This document shows, in pieces, positions 25,949-34,356 of a stretch of DNA of 64,000 nucleotides (positions are counted from its first letter, which is position 1; every line of letters begins with the position of its first letter). The DNA lies in NCBI GenBank assembly GCA_964570285.1, contig CAZMXP010000001.1:1-64000 (forward strand). The letters are read 5' to 3'. The stretch comes from CAZMXP01 sp964570285. Lineage in GTDB: Bacteria; Planctomycetota; PLA2. Made by a program: the position numbers and the translations under genes. Under the pieces are notes generated by a model. The model did no database searches. It saw only the letters and a list, made by a program, of their open reading frames with translations, and was not told where the DNA came from.

Positions 25949-27217
25949 CTACTTGGCGGCGCTCCCGGCGACGATCAGCGCGACGAGCGCCTTCTCGCTC
26001 TCGGCGTAGCGCGCAAGCGACTCCTCCAGCTTCACGACCGCCGCGTTGATCGCGTCGGTCTGGCCCTCGTCGGAGAGCGCCCCGGCCTTCCGCAGCGCGT
26101 CGAGTTCGTCGACGATCTCCCGGATGCGCGCGGCATTCGTCACGTGCAGCCGCGCGGCATTGTAGAGATGCACCTCGCGCGCCTCCTTGTCGGCGGGCTT
26201 GTTGACGAGCTTCCACGGCGCCGTCTTCAGGTCCTCCGTGACCGCCTCGAAGTTCTCGAGCGCCGTGCGGGCGGCCTTCAGTGCCGCGACCAGTTGCGGC
26301 CGCACCTCGATGACGACGACCTGCGCGTCCCGCGCGAGACGCTCGACCGTGGCCAGCGCCGGGGCGACCCGGTCGAGCCCGTCGCGCAGCGACTCGACGG
26401 CCGCCTTGATCGAGGGGCGGTTCTCCTCGACGATGGCCCGCGCCTCCGCGATGGCGGCCTTCAGGTCGTCGAGGGCCTCCTGGATCTTCGGATCCATGCG
26501 CCCCCAGCCCCCCCGGACATCGCCCAGCAGGGACTCGGCGTGCGCGGCCGCCTTCTCGACCCGCTCCAGCGTGCGCGCGATCGGCTCGCGGGAGTCGTCG
26601 AGGATCGTCTCCACCTTGCCGCCGGAGCGCCCGAGGCTGTCGAGGAAGGCCTCCGCCTTCTGCTGGAGCGCCGCGGTGTCGATCGCGGTGACGCGCTCGT
26701 CGACCTTGCGCACGATCTCCTTCACCTGCGCGACCACGTCCTTCGCGTCGCGCAGCAGTTGGCTTGCGTGGTCGATCGCCTCCTCGAAGCTCGAGAGGCG
26801 CTGGCCCTTCAGGATCGTCTTCTCGTCGGCGTCGCGGCCGGTGCCGTACTCGCCGTTGACGGCCACGATGCCCGTCACCGTCTTCGAGACCGAGAAGGCG
26901 CTGTCGACCTGGATGCGGGCCGTCTTGAGCACCTCGATGACCACCGCCTTGTAGCGGCGCGTGCCCCCCTCCTCCGGCACCTCGACCGTGTCCACGGAGA
27001 TGACGCCGCCCACCTTCTCGCCGGCCAGGTAGACCGCGTTGCCGCTCACGACCCCGCCGCTGTTCGTGAAGTGGATCGTGTAGCGCGCCTTGTCGCGGAA
27101 CTGGTCGGCGCCCCCGCTGACGAGGAAGAGCCCGAGCGCGAGGATCGCGAGGCCGATGAGGACCACCACACCCGCGCGGAACTCCGCGCCCTTGCTGCCC
27201 GATGCCTTGGCTGCCAT
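25949..27217 (-). CDS. MCE/MlaD family lipid-transport protein
   Basis: 422 residues. One N-terminal helix (AGVVVLIGLAILALGLFLVSGG), an MCE domain at about 40-130 (YTIHFTNSGGVVSGNAVYLAGEKVG), then a long predicted coiled coil (residues about 150-420, with Glu/Ala/Arg-rich heptads). MlaD-type proteins form hexameric rings or tubes that carry phospholipids between inner and outer membrane, with MlaF and MlaE as the ABC engine; those genes follow upstream in the same leftward operon. The coiled coil would make a periplasm-spanning extension. Confidence 0.88.
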   Translation of the reverse strand: MAAKASGSKGAEFRAGVVVLIGLAILALGLFLVSGGADQFRDKARYTIHFTNSGGVVSGNAVYLAGEKVGGVISVDTVEVPEEGGTRRYKAVVIEVLKTARIQVDSAFSVSKTVTGIVAVNGEYGTGRDADEKTILKGQRLSSFEEAIDHASQLLRDAKDVVAQVKEIVRKVDERVTAIDTAALQQKAEAFLDSLGRSGGKVETILDDSREPIARTLERVEKAAAHAESLLGDVRGGWGRMDPKIQEALDDLKAAIAEARAIVEENRPSIKAAVESLRDGLDRVAPALATVERLARDAQVVVIEVRPQLVAALKAARTALENFEAVTEDLKTAPWKLVNKPADKEAREVHLYNAARLHVTNAARIREIVDELDALRKAGALSDEGQTDAINAAVVKLEESLARYAESEKALVALIVAGSAAK

Positions 27218-27224
27218 GTCGAAC

Positions 27225-28070
27225 CTACCCTCCGAGAAGATCTTCCGCGAAATCGCGGCTCGACAGGCGGTGGGGGATCGGCCCCTCCGCGCGTCCGTGG
27301 ATGAACTGCTGCACGACCGGGTCGGGCGAGTTCTGGATCTGGTCGGGCGTGCCCTCGGCGATCATGTTGCCCCGATAGAGCAGCACCATGCGGTCGGCGA
27401 TGCGGAAGGCCGACTGCATCTCGTGCGTGACCACGATCGAGGCGACGCCCAGCTTCTGCCCGAGCCCGGTGATCAGTTCGTCGATCACCGCGAGCACGAC
27501 GGGATCGAGCCCGGCCCCGGGTTCATCGTAGAAGATGATCTCGGGGTCGAGGGCGATCGCGCGCGCGAGGCCGACGCGCTTCTTCATGCCGCCCGAGAGC
27601 TGCGCCGGAAGCAGGTGCTCGAAGTCGCGCAGCCCGACGAGTTCCAGCTTGATCTTCACCATGATGGCGATGATCTTCTCGTCGAGATTGGTGTGCTCGC
27701 GGAGCGGCAGCGCGATGTTCTCGGCGACGGTCATCGAGTTGTAGAGCGCGCCGGACTGGAAGAGCACGCCGAAACGCCGCTTGATCGGGTAGAGCTCCTC
27801 CTCCCGGCGGCCGGTGATCTCCTGGCCGAAGAGCTGGATGCTCCCCTCGTCGGGGTGCTCCGCCCCGATCAGCAGGCGCAGCAGCGTGCTCTTGCCGTGG
27901 CCGGAGCCTCCCATGATGACCAGCGTCTCCCCCTTGCGCACCTCGAGGTCGATCCCGTGCAGGATCGGGCGCCCGTCGTACGCCTTCGTCACCCCGGTGC
28001 AGCGGATGACGACATCCCCCTTCGCCGCGAGAGCGGGCTGCACGGGGGGGGTCACGGATTCGGCGCCCAT
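27225..28070 (-). CDS. mlaF: MlaF-like ABC ATPase
   Basis: 281 residues. Walker A GGSGHGKSTLLRLL, signature LSGGMKKRVGLARA, Walker B IIFYDEPGAGLDP and H-loop VVTHEM are all present. The GSGHGKS variant and the KKRVGLARA signature are typical of MlaF. Energises lipid transport through MlaE and the MCE protein. Its ATG shares one base with the TGA of mlaE (TGATG). Confidence 0.92.
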   Translation of the reverse strand: MGAESVTPPVQPALAAKGDVVIRCTGVTKAYDGRPILHGIDLEVRKGETLVIMGGSGHGKSTLLRLLIGAEHPDEGSIQLFGQEITGRREEELYPIKRRFGVLFQSGALYNSMTVAENIALPLREHTNLDEKIIAIMVKIKLELVGLRDFEHLLPAQLSGGMKKRVGLARAIALDPEIIFYDEPGAGLDPVVLAVIDELITGLGQKLGVASIVVTHEMQSAFRIADRMVLLYRGNMIAEGTPDQIQNSPDPVVQQFIHGRAEGPIPHRLSSRDFAEDLLGG

Positions 28071-28858
28071 CAGAAGGTGAGCATGTAGGTGAGGAGACAG
28101 TCGGCGAAGATGATGAGGATGATCGAGTAGACGACCGCGTTCGTGGTCGCGCGGCCGACGCCCTCGGCGCCGCCGCGCACCTGGAAGCCCTGCGCCATCC
28201 CGACGGTGCCGACGATGACGGCGAAGACCACGCTCTTGAGGCCCCCGACCCAGATGTCCTTCATGCGCATCGGGTCGATCATCTGGTCGTAGAAGAGGCG
28301 CGGCGTCTGCTCGAGCAGGCCCACGCAGACGACGTAGCCGCCGTAGATGCCGAAGATGTTCCCGAACAGCGTCGCCACCGGGATCATGATCAGGACCGCG
28401 AGCAGCCGCGGAACGCCGAGGAAGCGGATCGGGTTGAGCGCCGCCGCCTCGAGGGCCATCAGCTCCTCCCCGACCTTCATCGTGCCGATCTCGGCGGCGA
28501 GGGAGGCGCCGACATAGCCCGACATCACGATCGCCGTGAGCAGCGGCGAGAGCTCCCGCCAGAAGCCGACGCCGCTGACCGCCCCCGTGACCTCGACGAC
28601 GCCGAAGGTCCGCAGGATGTCGGCCACGGTGATGGCCAGCGTGACGCCGACGAAGAAGTTCACGAGGAAGACGATCGGGATCGAGTTCACGCCGACGCGG
28701 ACCATCTGGCGCGCCGTCTCCGCGAACCGCAGGCGATAGCCGCGGAAGGGGGCGATCAGCAGCCAGTAGAGGAACCCCGTGACCAGCCGCACGCACGACC
28801 GGATGAAGCCCCAGATCTCGAGCCCCTTGCGCCCGAGCGCGAGAATCGTCCCGCTCAT
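28070..28858 (-). CDS. mlaE: MlaE-like permease
   Basis: 262 residues starting MSGTILALG. MlaE/YrbE family: helices around residues 55-75 and 95-245, with PIVFLVNFFVGVTLAI, GYVGASLAAEIGTMKVGEELMALE (the conserved E-x-G-x-M-x-V-x-E-E-x-A-L segment) and C-terminal ILIIFADCLLTYMLT. It is the inner-membrane permease of the MCE transporter. ATG 28858 is preferred to an upstream in-frame Met because the preceding Ser/Arg-rich stretch is a translation of the STAS gene in another frame. Confidence 0.92.
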   Translation of the reverse strand: MSGTILALGRKGLEIWGFIRSCVRLVTGFLYWLLIAPFRGYRLRFAETARQMVRVGVNSIPIVFLVNFFVGVTLAITVADILRTFGVVEVTGAVSGVGFWRELSPLLTAIVMSGYVGASLAAEIGTMKVGEELMALEAAALNPIRFLGVPRLLAVLIMIPVATLFGNIFGIYGGYVVCVGLLEQTPRLFYDQMIDPMRMKDIWVGGLKSVVFAVIVGTVGMAQGFQVRGGAEGVGRATTNAVVYSIILIIFADCLLTYMLTF

Positions 28859-28859
28859 G

Positions 28860-29195
28860 TCAGGAGGACAGCGCCTCCTCCCGGTTGGCGCGGATCTGGA
28901 AGATGTTGTCGAGATTGGCGAGCTGGAAGACGCCGAGCACGGTCGACGAGAGCGAACAGAGCAGCAGCTTGCCGCCATAGCCGTGCGTCCGCTGCAGCGC
29001 CTCGATCAGCGTGGCGAGCCCGGAGGAATCGACGAAGGTCACCCCCTTCAGGTCCACGACGATCCGCCCCGCCTTCTTCTCGAGGGCCGATTTCAACTGG
29101 CCGCGCAGTTCGGGGGAGGAGTAGATGTCGACCGTCCCCCCCACCGTGAGCACCACGGTTCCCTTGACCTCATCGCGCGCGATCTGGATGACCAT
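28860..29195 (-). CDS. STAS-domain protein (anti-anti-sigma factor or MlaB-like)
   Basis: 111 residues. STAS fold with the phosphorylatable serine loop VDSSGLATLIEAL, and strands VVLTVGGTVDIYSSPELR and RIVVDLKGV. Two roles are possible. MlaB is a STAS protein encoded next to MlaE that binds the MlaF ATPase; SpoIIAA/RsbV are STAS proteins controlled by an RsbW-like kinase. Here it lies one base before mlaE and is followed upstream by an RsbW-like gene, so both partners are present. The Ser is kept, which favours partner switching. Confidence 0.85.
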   Translation of the reverse strand: MVIQIARDEVKGTVVLTVGGTVDIYSSPELRGQLKSALEKKAGRIVVDLKGVTFVDSSGLATLIEALQRTHGYGGKLLLCSLSSTVLGVFQLANLDNIFQIRANREEALSS

Positions 29196-29196
29196 G

Positions 29197-29664
29197 TCAA
29201 TCTCCCGCCCCGGTTGCGGCGCCGCCGGGGCCTCCCCCTTCGGCGGCCGCGCCGAGCACCTTCACCATCGTGAGGGCGGTACCGCCCCACGCATTCTTCT
29301 CGTATCGCACCACGTCCATGACCCGGCGCATGAAGTGCACCCCGAGGCCCCCCGGTCTCACGTCCTCGAGGGCGCGCCCCTTGAATCGGGCGGGATCGAC
29401 GAAGCGGCCGTAGTCGTCGATGCGGATCTCAAGGCGATCCCCGGAGAGGGTGAGGCAGAGGTCGATCCTCAGGTCTGGGTTGTCCTTGTAACAGTGCCGG
29501 ATGACGTTCGCGAGCGCTTCTTGCACCGCGAGCACGACCTCGCCCGCGCGCTCCTCGGGGAGTTCGACGAGATCGCAGGTCTCGCGAACGATCAGCCGGA
29601 TGGGCTCGAGGTACCGCGCGTGGGACCTCATGGTGAGCCGGATTCCCTGCCACGCCTCAGCCAC
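29197..29664 (-). CDS. RsbW/SpoIIAB-like ATP-binding anti-sigma kinase
   Basis: 155 residues. HATPase_c2 fold: N-box VVLAVQEALANVIRHCY, G1 RIDDYGRFVDPA and G2 GGLGVHFMRRVMD. Such proteins phosphorylate STAS antagonists on the conserved Ser and sequester sigma factors or other targets. No sigma-factor gene is in the window, so the controlled target may be another sigma or the Mla complex itself. It is one base from the STAS gene and overlaps the HEAT lipoprotein by 8 bp. Confidence 0.85.
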   Translation of the reverse strand: MAEAWQGIRLTMRSHARYLEPIRLIVRETCDLVELPEERAGEVVLAVQEALANVIRHCYKDNPDLRIDLCLTLSGDRLEIRIDDYGRFVDPARFKGRALEDVRPGGLGVHFMRRVMDVVRYEKNAWGGTALTMVKVLGAAAEGGGPGGAATGAGD

Positions 29665-30046
29665 CGGGAACCTCCGCGGCGGCGTTCCCCGCAGCCCCCG
29701 CCCCCGCCTCCGCCTCCCACCACGACCGCCAGGTCGCGGCGATGCGCACGCGGTCCTGCTCCGGAAGGGAGGGCTCGAATCCGAAGTCCTGCTCCCCCGG
29801 CATCAGCGCCCGCAGCCCGCGGTGGGCGATCGCGCGGATGTGCGCCTCGGGATCGTTCAGGAGGCCGAAGACGCGCGGAAGCTGGGAGCGGTCCTGGGTC
29901 GCCGCGAACTCCCGCACCGCCTGCGACCGCTTCACGTAGTTCGGGTGGGTCAGGTCGTCCGGATAGCGGTAGCCGGTCACGACGCCGCGGCAACTCGCGA
30001 GGACCGAGAGCAGAAGGGGGACTGCGCCCCACCCGAACCGCGACAT
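29657..30046 (-). CDS. Small HEAT-like lipoprotein
   Basis: 129 residues. Start MSRFGWGAVPLLLSVLASC gives a signal peptide with lipobox (VLASC). The mature part includes a HEAT-type pair, YVKRSQAVREFAATQDRSQLP and FGLLNDPEAHIRAIAHRGL, then a WRSWWEAEA tail that also appears in the 34357-35502 protein (KWEDWWEQN). Function unknown; it may be an outer-membrane partner of the downstream Mla system. An earlier in-frame ATG at 30061 (MIPPRM) is also possible. Confidence 0.65.
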   Translation of the reverse strand: MSRFGWGAVPLLLSVLASCRGVVTGYRYPDDLTHPNYVKRSQAVREFAATQDRSQLPRVFGLLNDPEAHIRAIAHRGLRALMPGEQDFGFEPSLPEQDRVRIAATWRSWWEAEAGAGAAGNAAAEVPGG

Positions 30047-30160
30047 GCGTGGCGGTATCATACGGAACCCGCGGAGAGAGGGAGAGCCTTCCGGCGCGGG
30101 CCGGGCGCCGCGCGGGAAGAATCCCATCCTCCCCCCAGGCTTCCCGGGCGGCTATTCTAT

Positions 30161-30189
30161 TGACACCCCCGGGGAGGAGGGATAGGAAT
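30161..30189 (+). promoter_or_regulatory. Sigma-70-like promoter for the serine palmitoyltransferase gene
   Basis: TTGACA (30161-30166), 17-bp spacer, TAGGAA (30184-30189). The start codon is at 30277, so the leader is about 80 nt and includes a small hairpin (CCGCCG...CGGCGG, about 30197-30214). The gap 30047-30276 is otherwise empty and also holds the start of the divergent HEAT lipoprotein. Confidence 0.6.
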
Positions 30190-30276
30190 ACCCCCCGCCG
30201 CCGGGACGGCGGGTTGCCGGCGGACCTTTCTCCGTCGGCATTCGCCTACGTTTCGGAAAGACATCCCGCCCCACCT

Positions 30277-31458
30277 GTGAGCCTCTTCGACAAGTGCCAG
30301 AAATACGACCGGGTGAGCAAGCTCATCGACGTCGGTCTATTCCCCTACTTCCGGGCGATCTCGGAGTCCCATGGCGCGACCGAGGTGACGATCGAGGGGC
30401 GGCGGGTCCTGATGATCGGGTCGAACAACTACCTCGGCCTGACGACCCATCCCAAGGTGAAGGAGGCCGCCCACGCCGCGATCCGGGAGTTCGGGACCGG
30501 CTGCAGCGGGTCCCGGTTCCTCAACGGCACGCTCGAACTCCACCACCGGCTGGAGGAGCGGCTGGCCGCCTTTTTCGGCAAGGAGAAGGCGCTGGTCTTC
30601 TCGACGGGGTTCCAGACCAATCTCGGCACCCTCTCGGTCGTCGCGGGGAGGGAAGACCTCATCTTCTGCGACCGCGAGAACCACGCCTCGATCTTCGACG
30701 GCGTCCGCCTGAGCTTCGCCACCGTCCTCAAGTACCGCCACAACGACATGGAGGAGCTCGAGCGGCTGCTGCAGAAGGCACCGCGCGCGAAGGGCAAGCT
30801 GATCGTCACCGACGGCGTCTTCAGCATGCTGGGAGACCTCGTCAATCTGCCCAAGATGAAGGAGCTGGCCGACCGGTACGACGCGAAGATCCTCGTGGAT
30901 GACGCCCATGCGGTGGGGGTGATCGGTGAGGGGGGCCGGGGGACGGCCTCGCACTTCGGCCTAGAGGCCGACCTGGTCACCGGGACCTTCTCCAAGTCCC
31001 TCGCGAGCCTCGGGGGGTTCGTGACCGGCCCCGGGGCGGTCGTCGACTACATCAAGTACACCGCCCGCGCGATGTGCTTCTCCGCGGCGATGACGCCGAG
31101 CAACGCCGCCGCGGCGCTGGCGGCCCTCGACGTGATGGAGTCGGAGCCGGAGCACCGGGAGAGGCTGCTCGCGAACGTCGAGTACATGCGGCGCGGCTTC
31201 CGCGATCTGGGCTACTCGATCGAGGACCATCCGAGCGCGATCATCGCGCTTCCCGTGGGCGAGGACGAGGCGACCTTCGTCGCGTGGAACCGCCTGTTCG
31301 AGAGCGGCGTCTTCACCAATCCGGTCGTCGCCCCCGCGGTCCCGCCGGGACAGGGGCTCCTGCGCACCTCCTACATGGCCAGCCACACGCGCGAGCAGCT
31401 CGACCGCTGCCTCGAGATCTTCAGCCGGCTCGCGCGGGACCTGCACCTGGTTCCGTGA
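30277..31458 (+). CDS. Serine palmitoyltransferase-like alpha-oxoamine synthase
   Basis: 393 residues from a GTG. PLP-dependent alpha-oxoamine synthase: YLGLTTHPKV, GTGCSGSRFLNGTLELH, FSTGFQTNLG, Asp in ILVDDAHAVG and the PLP lysine in TGTFSKSLASLGG. The N-terminus LFDKCQKYDRVSKLIDVGLFPYF followed by VLMIGSNNYLGL is typical of bacterial serine palmitoyltransferases, which join serine and an acyl thioester to 3-ketosphinganine, the first step of sphingolipid synthesis. KBL (threonine breakdown) is less likely because no tdh gene is near and the N-terminus fits the palmitoyltransferase group. The stop overlaps the next gene (GTGA), which is a likely ceramide synthase. Confidence 0.85.
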   Translation: MSLFDKCQKYDRVSKLIDVGLFPYFRAISESHGATEVTIEGRRVLMIGSNNYLGLTTHPKVKEAAHAAIREFGTGCSGSRFLNGTLELHHRLEERLAAFFGKEKALVFSTGFQTNLGTLSVVAGREDLIFCDRENHASIFDGVRLSFATVLKYRHNDMEELERLLQKAPRAKGKLIVTDGVFSMLGDLVNLPKMKELADRYDAKILVDDAHAVGVIGEGGRGTASHFGLEADLVTGTFSKSLASLGGFVTGPGAVVDYIKYTARAMCFSAAMTPSNAAAALAALDVMESEPEHRERLLANVEYMRRGFRDLGYSIEDHPSAIIALPVGEDEATFVAWNRLFESGVFTNPVVAPAVPPGQGLLRTSYMASHTREQLDRCLEIFSRLARDLHLVP

Positions 31459-32600
31459 GCCTCGACGTGCGACCGGTCCTCTCGCGACGCGAGAGGCGGG
31501 CGTTCCGGGACCTTCCCGCGCTGCTGCACGCGGGCGCCCCGGCGTTCGTCCCGATGCTCGACATCACGCTCGGGCTGCTGCTCGATCGCAGGCGAAACCC
31601 CTTCTGGCGCGACGCGGAGGGCTGCGAGTGGGTCGCCTGGGAGGGCGGGCGCCCGCGGGGGCGCATCGGCGCCTGTGTCGATCCCGCACTGCTTGCCCGG
31701 GTTCCCGGGTGCGCGGCCGTCGGGCTGTTCGATGCGCCCGAGGCTCCCGAGGTCGCGGAGGCCCTGTTCGGCACCGCACTCGGCTGGTTGCGCGACCGTG
31801 GGGCCCGGCGGGTCCGCGGGCCCCTGAACTACAGCATCCACGACACCGCCGGGGTGCTCACGGAAGGATTCGACACCCCCCCCACCATCGACACGACGTG
31901 GAACCCGCCCTACTACGACGCGCTTTGGAGGGCCGCCGGCTTCGAGCCCGCGCAGGAGATGATCGCCGCGGCCGGCCGTCTGGCGATCGACGGCCCGGAG
32001 CGCACACACCGCTTCGCGGATCTCGCCCGCCAGCGCGGCGTCACCGTGCGGCCCCTCGACCTCAAGCGTTTCGCCGAGGAGGTGGCGCGCCTCTGCGACG
32101 TCTACAACCGCGCGTGGGACGGGAACTGGGGGCACGTGCCCATCCCGCCTGAGATCTTCGCCTTCAAGGCCAAGGACCTGCGCGCCGTGCTCGACCCCGA
32201 TCTGGTCCGCCTTGCCGAACTCGACGGCGAGATCGTCGGCTTCCTGCTCGGCCTCCCCGACCTGAACGTCGCGATCCGGCGGTGCCACGGCCGCCTGCTG
32301 CCGTTCGGCTGGTGGCACCTGCTCCGGGCCCGCAAGGCGGGGGGGCGGACGCGCGTCGTCGCCCTCGGCGTCGTGCCCGGCCACCGCATCCGCGGCGTCG
32401 ATGCGCTGCTCCTCAGCGACTGCGCCCGGGCGATCCACGATCGCTACGCGTGGGCCGAGGCCTCGTGGGTGCTCGCGGAGAACCGCGCGATGGTGAACGG
32501 CCTCGCCCTCTACGGGCTCCGGCCCTACAAGCGCTGGCGCATGTACGAGCGCGACCTGGACGCGGGCCGCACGACGCCTATCGCTCCAGCAGCGACTTGA
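31455..32600 (+). CDS. GNAT-fold protein, probable bacterial ceramide synthase
   Basis: 381 residues, GTG start overlapping the palmitoyltransferase stop. Two-part protein: residues 1-195 include RGPLNYSIHDTAG and DTTWNPPYYDALWRAAGF; the C-terminal half is a GNAT domain with DVYNRAWDGNWGHVPIP, DPDLVRLAELDGEIVGFLLGLPDLN and RTRVVALGVVPGHRIRGVDALLL (acetyl/acyl-CoA pyrophosphate loop R/G-x-x-G-x-G/A). This fits the large GNAT-like family that includes the bacterial ceramide synthase of Caulobacter, which acylates 3-ketosphinganine. Coupling with a palmitoyltransferase strengthens the call. What else it could be: an acyltransferase for another lipid. Confidence 0.7.
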   Translation: MSLDVRPVLSRRERRAFRDLPALLHAGAPAFVPMLDITLGLLLDRRRNPFWRDAEGCEWVAWEGGRPRGRIGACVDPALLARVPGCAAVGLFDAPEAPEVAEALFGTALGWLRDRGARRVRGPLNYSIHDTAGVLTEGFDTPPTIDTTWNPPYYDALWRAAGFEPAQEMIAAAGRLAIDGPERTHRFADLARQRGVTVRPLDLKRFAEEVARLCDVYNRAWDGNWGHVPIPPEIFAFKAKDLRAVLDPDLVRLAELDGEIVGFLLGLPDLNVAIRRCHGRLLPFGWWHLLRARKAGGRTRVVALGVVPGHRIRGVDALLLSDCARAIHDRYAWAEASWVLAENRAMVNGLALYGLRPYKRWRMYERDLDAGRTTPIAPAAT

Positions 32601-33123
32601 GGTTGCCCGTCGCGGCCTCGGCCGCCTCCCGGCCGGCGCGCAAGGCCTCCTCGAAGCGCCTGCGTTCGGCGGGGTCCTCGTTGAGCCGGAACTTCTCCCA
32701 GAGCAGGAACGCCTCTTCGCGCCTCCGGCGAAGATCCCCGAGTCCGGCCTCGAGGTCGTGCGCCTCGCGCCGCCACTTCACCCAGTCGGCGTCATCCTCC
32801 GGACGGCGGCCCAGATCGCGGAAGGTCTTCTCAAGATCGCCGATCCTCTTCCGGCGCGTCGCGTGCAGCGCCGTCAGATCCTCGATGGCGCGATCCAGTT
32901 CTGGGGCGTGCTCGCGCGCAAACTCGGCGATGCGGCGGTTGAGCTGGGCGCGCTGCGCCGCCTTCTCCTCCTCCTCGGCCGCGCGCCGTCGCTCCCCCTC
33001 GCCCGCCTGGTAGTCGGTATAGAGGTTGCGGGCCACCGGAACGAGGATGATCAGGAGCACGCAGCCGCCCAGCCGGGCGAGGCAGCCGGGGCCCCGATTG
33101 ACGTGCACGTAAACGTCGGACAT
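32578..33123 (-). CDS. Membrane-anchored coiled-coil protein
   Basis: 181 residues. Starts MSDVYVHVNRGPGCLARLGG, one helix (CVLLIILVPVARNLYTDYQ), then a long charged coiled coil (Glu/Arg/Ala-rich, residues 40-175). Convergent with the ceramide-synthase-like gene, overlapping its end by 23 bp, and divergent from the serine hydrolase. I do not recognise a family; the shape suggests a small envelope or division-linked scaffold. Confidence 0.65.
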   Translation of the reverse strand: MSDVYVHVNRGPGCLARLGGCVLLIILVPVARNLYTDYQAGEGERRRAAEEEEKAAQRAQLNRRIAEFAREHAPELDRAIEDLTALHATRRKRIGDLEKTFRDLGRRPEDDADWVKWRREAHDLEAGLGDLRRRREEAFLLWEKFRLNEDPAERRRFEEALRAGREAAEAATGNLKSLLER

Positions 33124-33201
33124 CGCACGCCTGAGGATACGATGGCCGCTCGGGCGCCGGTAGCGGAAGCTGCCCGACCTCGAAGGAGCAGCCAGACCCG
33201 C

Positions 33202-34317
33202 ATGCGCTCGATCTTGGGACTCCTCCTCGGCCTCATCGCGCTCCCGTGCGCGGAGGCGGGTCCGCTCGACACGGCGCTGGAGGGCATCCGCGCCAAGCAC
33301 GAGGTCGTCGCGGTCGGCGGCGCGATCGTGACGCGGGAGGGCGCGACGGAGGTCGGGGCCGCGGGGCTCCGCCGGGCCGGCGGCAGCGAGAAGGTCACCG
33401 CGGACGATCACTGGCACCTCGGCTCCTGCACGAAGAGCATGACGGCGACGCTGCTCGCCCGCCTCGCCGAGCAGGGCAAGCTGCGACTCGACCAGACGCT
33501 GGGGGAGGCGCTGCCGGACCTCGCCCCCGCGATGCACGAGGGGTACAAGGCGGTGACCCTCGACCTGCTGCTCAGGAACCGCGGCGGCGTGCCCGCGGAC
33601 CTGAGCGCGGGCGACCTATGGGGCAGACTCTGGCGCCACACGGGGCCCCTCGCCGAGCAGCGCCGCCTGATGGCGACCGAGGTGCTCGCGCGCGCGCCGG
33701 CCGTGCCTCCGAAGACGACGTTCCTGTACAGCAATGGCGGGTTCGCGATCGCGGGACACATCGCCGAGTCCCGCGAGAATCTCGCTTGGGAGGCGCTGAT
33801 CCGGAGGGATCTCTTCGACCCCCTCGGCATGAAGAGCGCCGGCTTCGGCGCGCCCGGGGATGCGCAGAAGGTCGATCAGCCGTGGGGCCACCAGATTCGC
33901 GAGGGCAAGCCGAACCCGGTGGCGCCCGGACCGCTGGCCGACAACCCGCCGGCGATCGGGCCTGCGGGCACGGTCCACGCGTGCCTTGCGGATTGGGGCC
34001 GCTACATCGCGCTTCACCTGCAGGAGCGCGAAGGCACAGAGCTGCTGACCGCCGCGGGTATCCGCAACCTCCACACCCCTAGGGAGGGCGAGGAGTATGC
34101 GATGGGCTGGATCGTGGCGCAGCGTGGGTGGGGAGGGCGCGTTCTCACGCACGCGGGAAGCAATACGCTCTGGTACTGCGTCGCGTGGCTCGCCCCGGAG
34201 AAGGGCTTCGCCGTGCTTGCGACCTGCAACCAGGGTGGCGACGCCGCCGCCAAGGCCTGTGATGACGTCGCCGGCGCGCTGATCACCCGCCATCTCGCCG
34301 CGAAGGAACCCCGCTAG
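33202..34317 (+). CDS. Exported serine hydrolase (class C beta-lactamase/penicillin-binding fold)
   Basis: 371 residues with a signal peptide (ILGLLLGLIALPCAEA). Beta-lactamase fold motifs: SxxK in GSCTKSMTATLL, YSN in FLYSNGGFAIAGHIAE, and HAGSN near the C-terminus in place of KTG. These suit an esterase or peptidase of the ampC/D-aminopeptidase superfamily more than a resistance enzyme. ATG 33202 begins the signal peptide. The substrate is not predictable. Confidence 0.85.
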   Translation: MRSILGLLLGLIALPCAEAGPLDTALEGIRAKHEVVAVGGAIVTREGATEVGAAGLRRAGGSEKVTADDHWHLGSCTKSMTATLLARLAEQGKLRLDQTLGEALPDLAPAMHEGYKAVTLDLLLRNRGGVPADLSAGDLWGRLWRHTGPLAEQRRLMATEVLARAPAVPPKTTFLYSNGGFAIAGHIAESRENLAWEALIRRDLFDPLGMKSAGFGAPGDAQKVDQPWGHQIREGKPNPVAPGPLADNPPAIGPAGTVHACLADWGRYIALHLQEREGTELLTAAGIRNLHTPREGEEYAMGWIVAQRGWGGRVLTHAGSNTLWYCVAWLAPEKGFAVLATCNQGGDAAAKACDDVAGALITRHLAAKEPR

Positions 34318-34356
34318 GCCGCGGCGGCCCGCACGCGCACCCCACGCCCCCCCGCG

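Noticed and set aside
30277..31458. 2-amino-3-ketobutyrate CoA ligase (kbl)
   Set aside because: No threonine dehydrogenase gene near, N-terminal segment fits serine palmitoyltransferase, and the coupled gene is of ceramide-synthase type.
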